DNA from: an uncultured Bacteroidota bacterium
GTDB taxonomy: Bacteria > Bacteroidota > Bacteroidia > B-17B0 > Aurantibacillaceae
Reading direction: 5' to 3'
NCBI GenBank assembly: GCA_937868675.1
Contig: CALMNJ010000152.1
Coordinates: 1-6,434 of the forward strand
Length of the DNA stretch: 6,434 nt
Each line of letters opens with the position of its first letter. The first letter of the stretch is position 1. The notes beneath the pieces were generated by a model, which had not been told where the DNA came from, made no database searches, and saw nothing but the letters and a program-made list of their open reading frames with translations. This document shows, piece by piece, positions 6,277-6,434 of the stretch. Both the position numbers and the translations under genes were made by a program.

Positions 6277-6291
6277 ACCCCCTAAAGGGGT
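6277..6291. repeat. Intergenic palindrome ACCCCCTAAAGGGGT
   Basis: The arms ACCCC (6277-6281) and GGGGT (6287-6291) enclose CTAAA, 8 nt after the mqnA stop. Elements of the CCCCTnnAGGGG type are, in my recollection, frequent dispersed intergenic repeats in Bacteroidota genomes. It could act as a transcript end or stabiliser for mqnA, but no T tract follows directly. The rest of the 6269-6355 gap is AT-rich; TAATTTTT at 6341-6348 is a 7-of-8 match to the -7 consensus for the next gene. Confidence 0.5.
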
Positions 6292-6355
6292 GAGGAGATT
6301 GCTGTAAAAGCACATTTTATTATTACTAAATTAGGTAGGTTAATTTTTATTGAAT

Positions 6356-6434
6356 ATGAACAAACAAGCGCACCGTTTTATTGCATTCGTTATTTTTTTT
6401 GCCGGGTGTTTTAATGTATCCAAATCGCAGACAA
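6356..6434 (+). CDS. N-terminus of an exported protein, 3' truncated by window edge
   Basis: An ATG at 6356 opens 26 codons to the window end with no stop. The product has Lys3 and Arg7, a hydrophobic run (FIAFVIFFAG, 8-17), then CFNVSKSQT. This is a signal peptide. Cleavage before Gln25 (SKS|QT) is the usual pattern of Bacteroidota Sec signal peptides. Cys18 preceded by FAG is a weak lipobox alternative, but aspartate or other sorting context cannot be judged. The function is unknown because only the leader is visible. A near-consensus -7 box at 6341-6348 lies just upstream. Confidence 0.65.
   Translation, partial: MNKQAHRFIAFVIFFAGCFNVSKSQT

Noticed and set aside
6305..6319. TAAAA-GCACA-TTTTA as an intrinsic terminator after mqnA
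   Set aside because: The stem is entirely A/T and only 5 bp, too weak for a terminator hairpin.

Overview
The window looks like chromosomal DNA of a free-living or environmental member of the Bacteroidota. The support is: a Bacteroidota-style TatC (an N-terminal extension before the MSFL motif and a long first periplasmic loop with two cysteines), the roughly 400-residue PurM form of this phylum, a secreted multidomain phosphatase with a C-terminal type IX secretion (T9SS) type A-like sorting domain, promoter -7 boxes matching TAnnTTTG, weak or absent Shine-Dalgarno sequences, and a CCCCCTAAAGGGG intergenic palindrome. MqnA points to the futalosine route of menaquinone synthesis. Genus cannot be named from this sequence.

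Layout. Positions 1-1481 (+) hold the 3' half of aroA (EPSP synthase) and, 2 bp later, tatC. A 126-bp gap with a candidate promoter leads to a small AhpD-like carboxymuconolactone decarboxylase family gene (1608-1955, +). Its stop lies 2 bp from the stop of a convergent gene (1958-4192, -) for a secreted purple-acid-phosphatase-like enzyme with Ig/PKD-like domains and a sorting domain. Upstream of that, on the same strand, is purM (4240-5451, -). A 58-bp divergent promoter region separates purM from mqnA (5510-6268, +). After an 87-bp gap with a palindromic element, the start of an exported protein gene (6356 onward, +) runs off the window.

How the genes relate. aroA makes EPSP, the precursor of chorismate, and MqnA consumes chorismate, so the window holds two steps around the chorismate branch point, though in different transcription units. 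purM is purine synthesis. tatC and the phosphatase gene belong to protein export and surface or extracellular phosphate-ester hydrolysis. Nothing indicates a mobile element, CRISPR array, defence system or RNA gene.

The most interesting points are: (1) TatC has valine where the conserved glutamate of the twin-arginine binding site (E. coli Glu15) is expected; (2) the purM/mqnA divergent promoter is an almost symmetrical dyad with a -7 box on each strand and a shared CATTCC element at the -33 position on both strands; (3) mqnA is predicted to start at GTG almost at its transcription start, and the phosphatase at TTG directly after an in-frame stop; (4) the phosphatase sorting domain is cysteine-rich and lacks the usual PNP motif. 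I see no clear undescribed multi-gene system.
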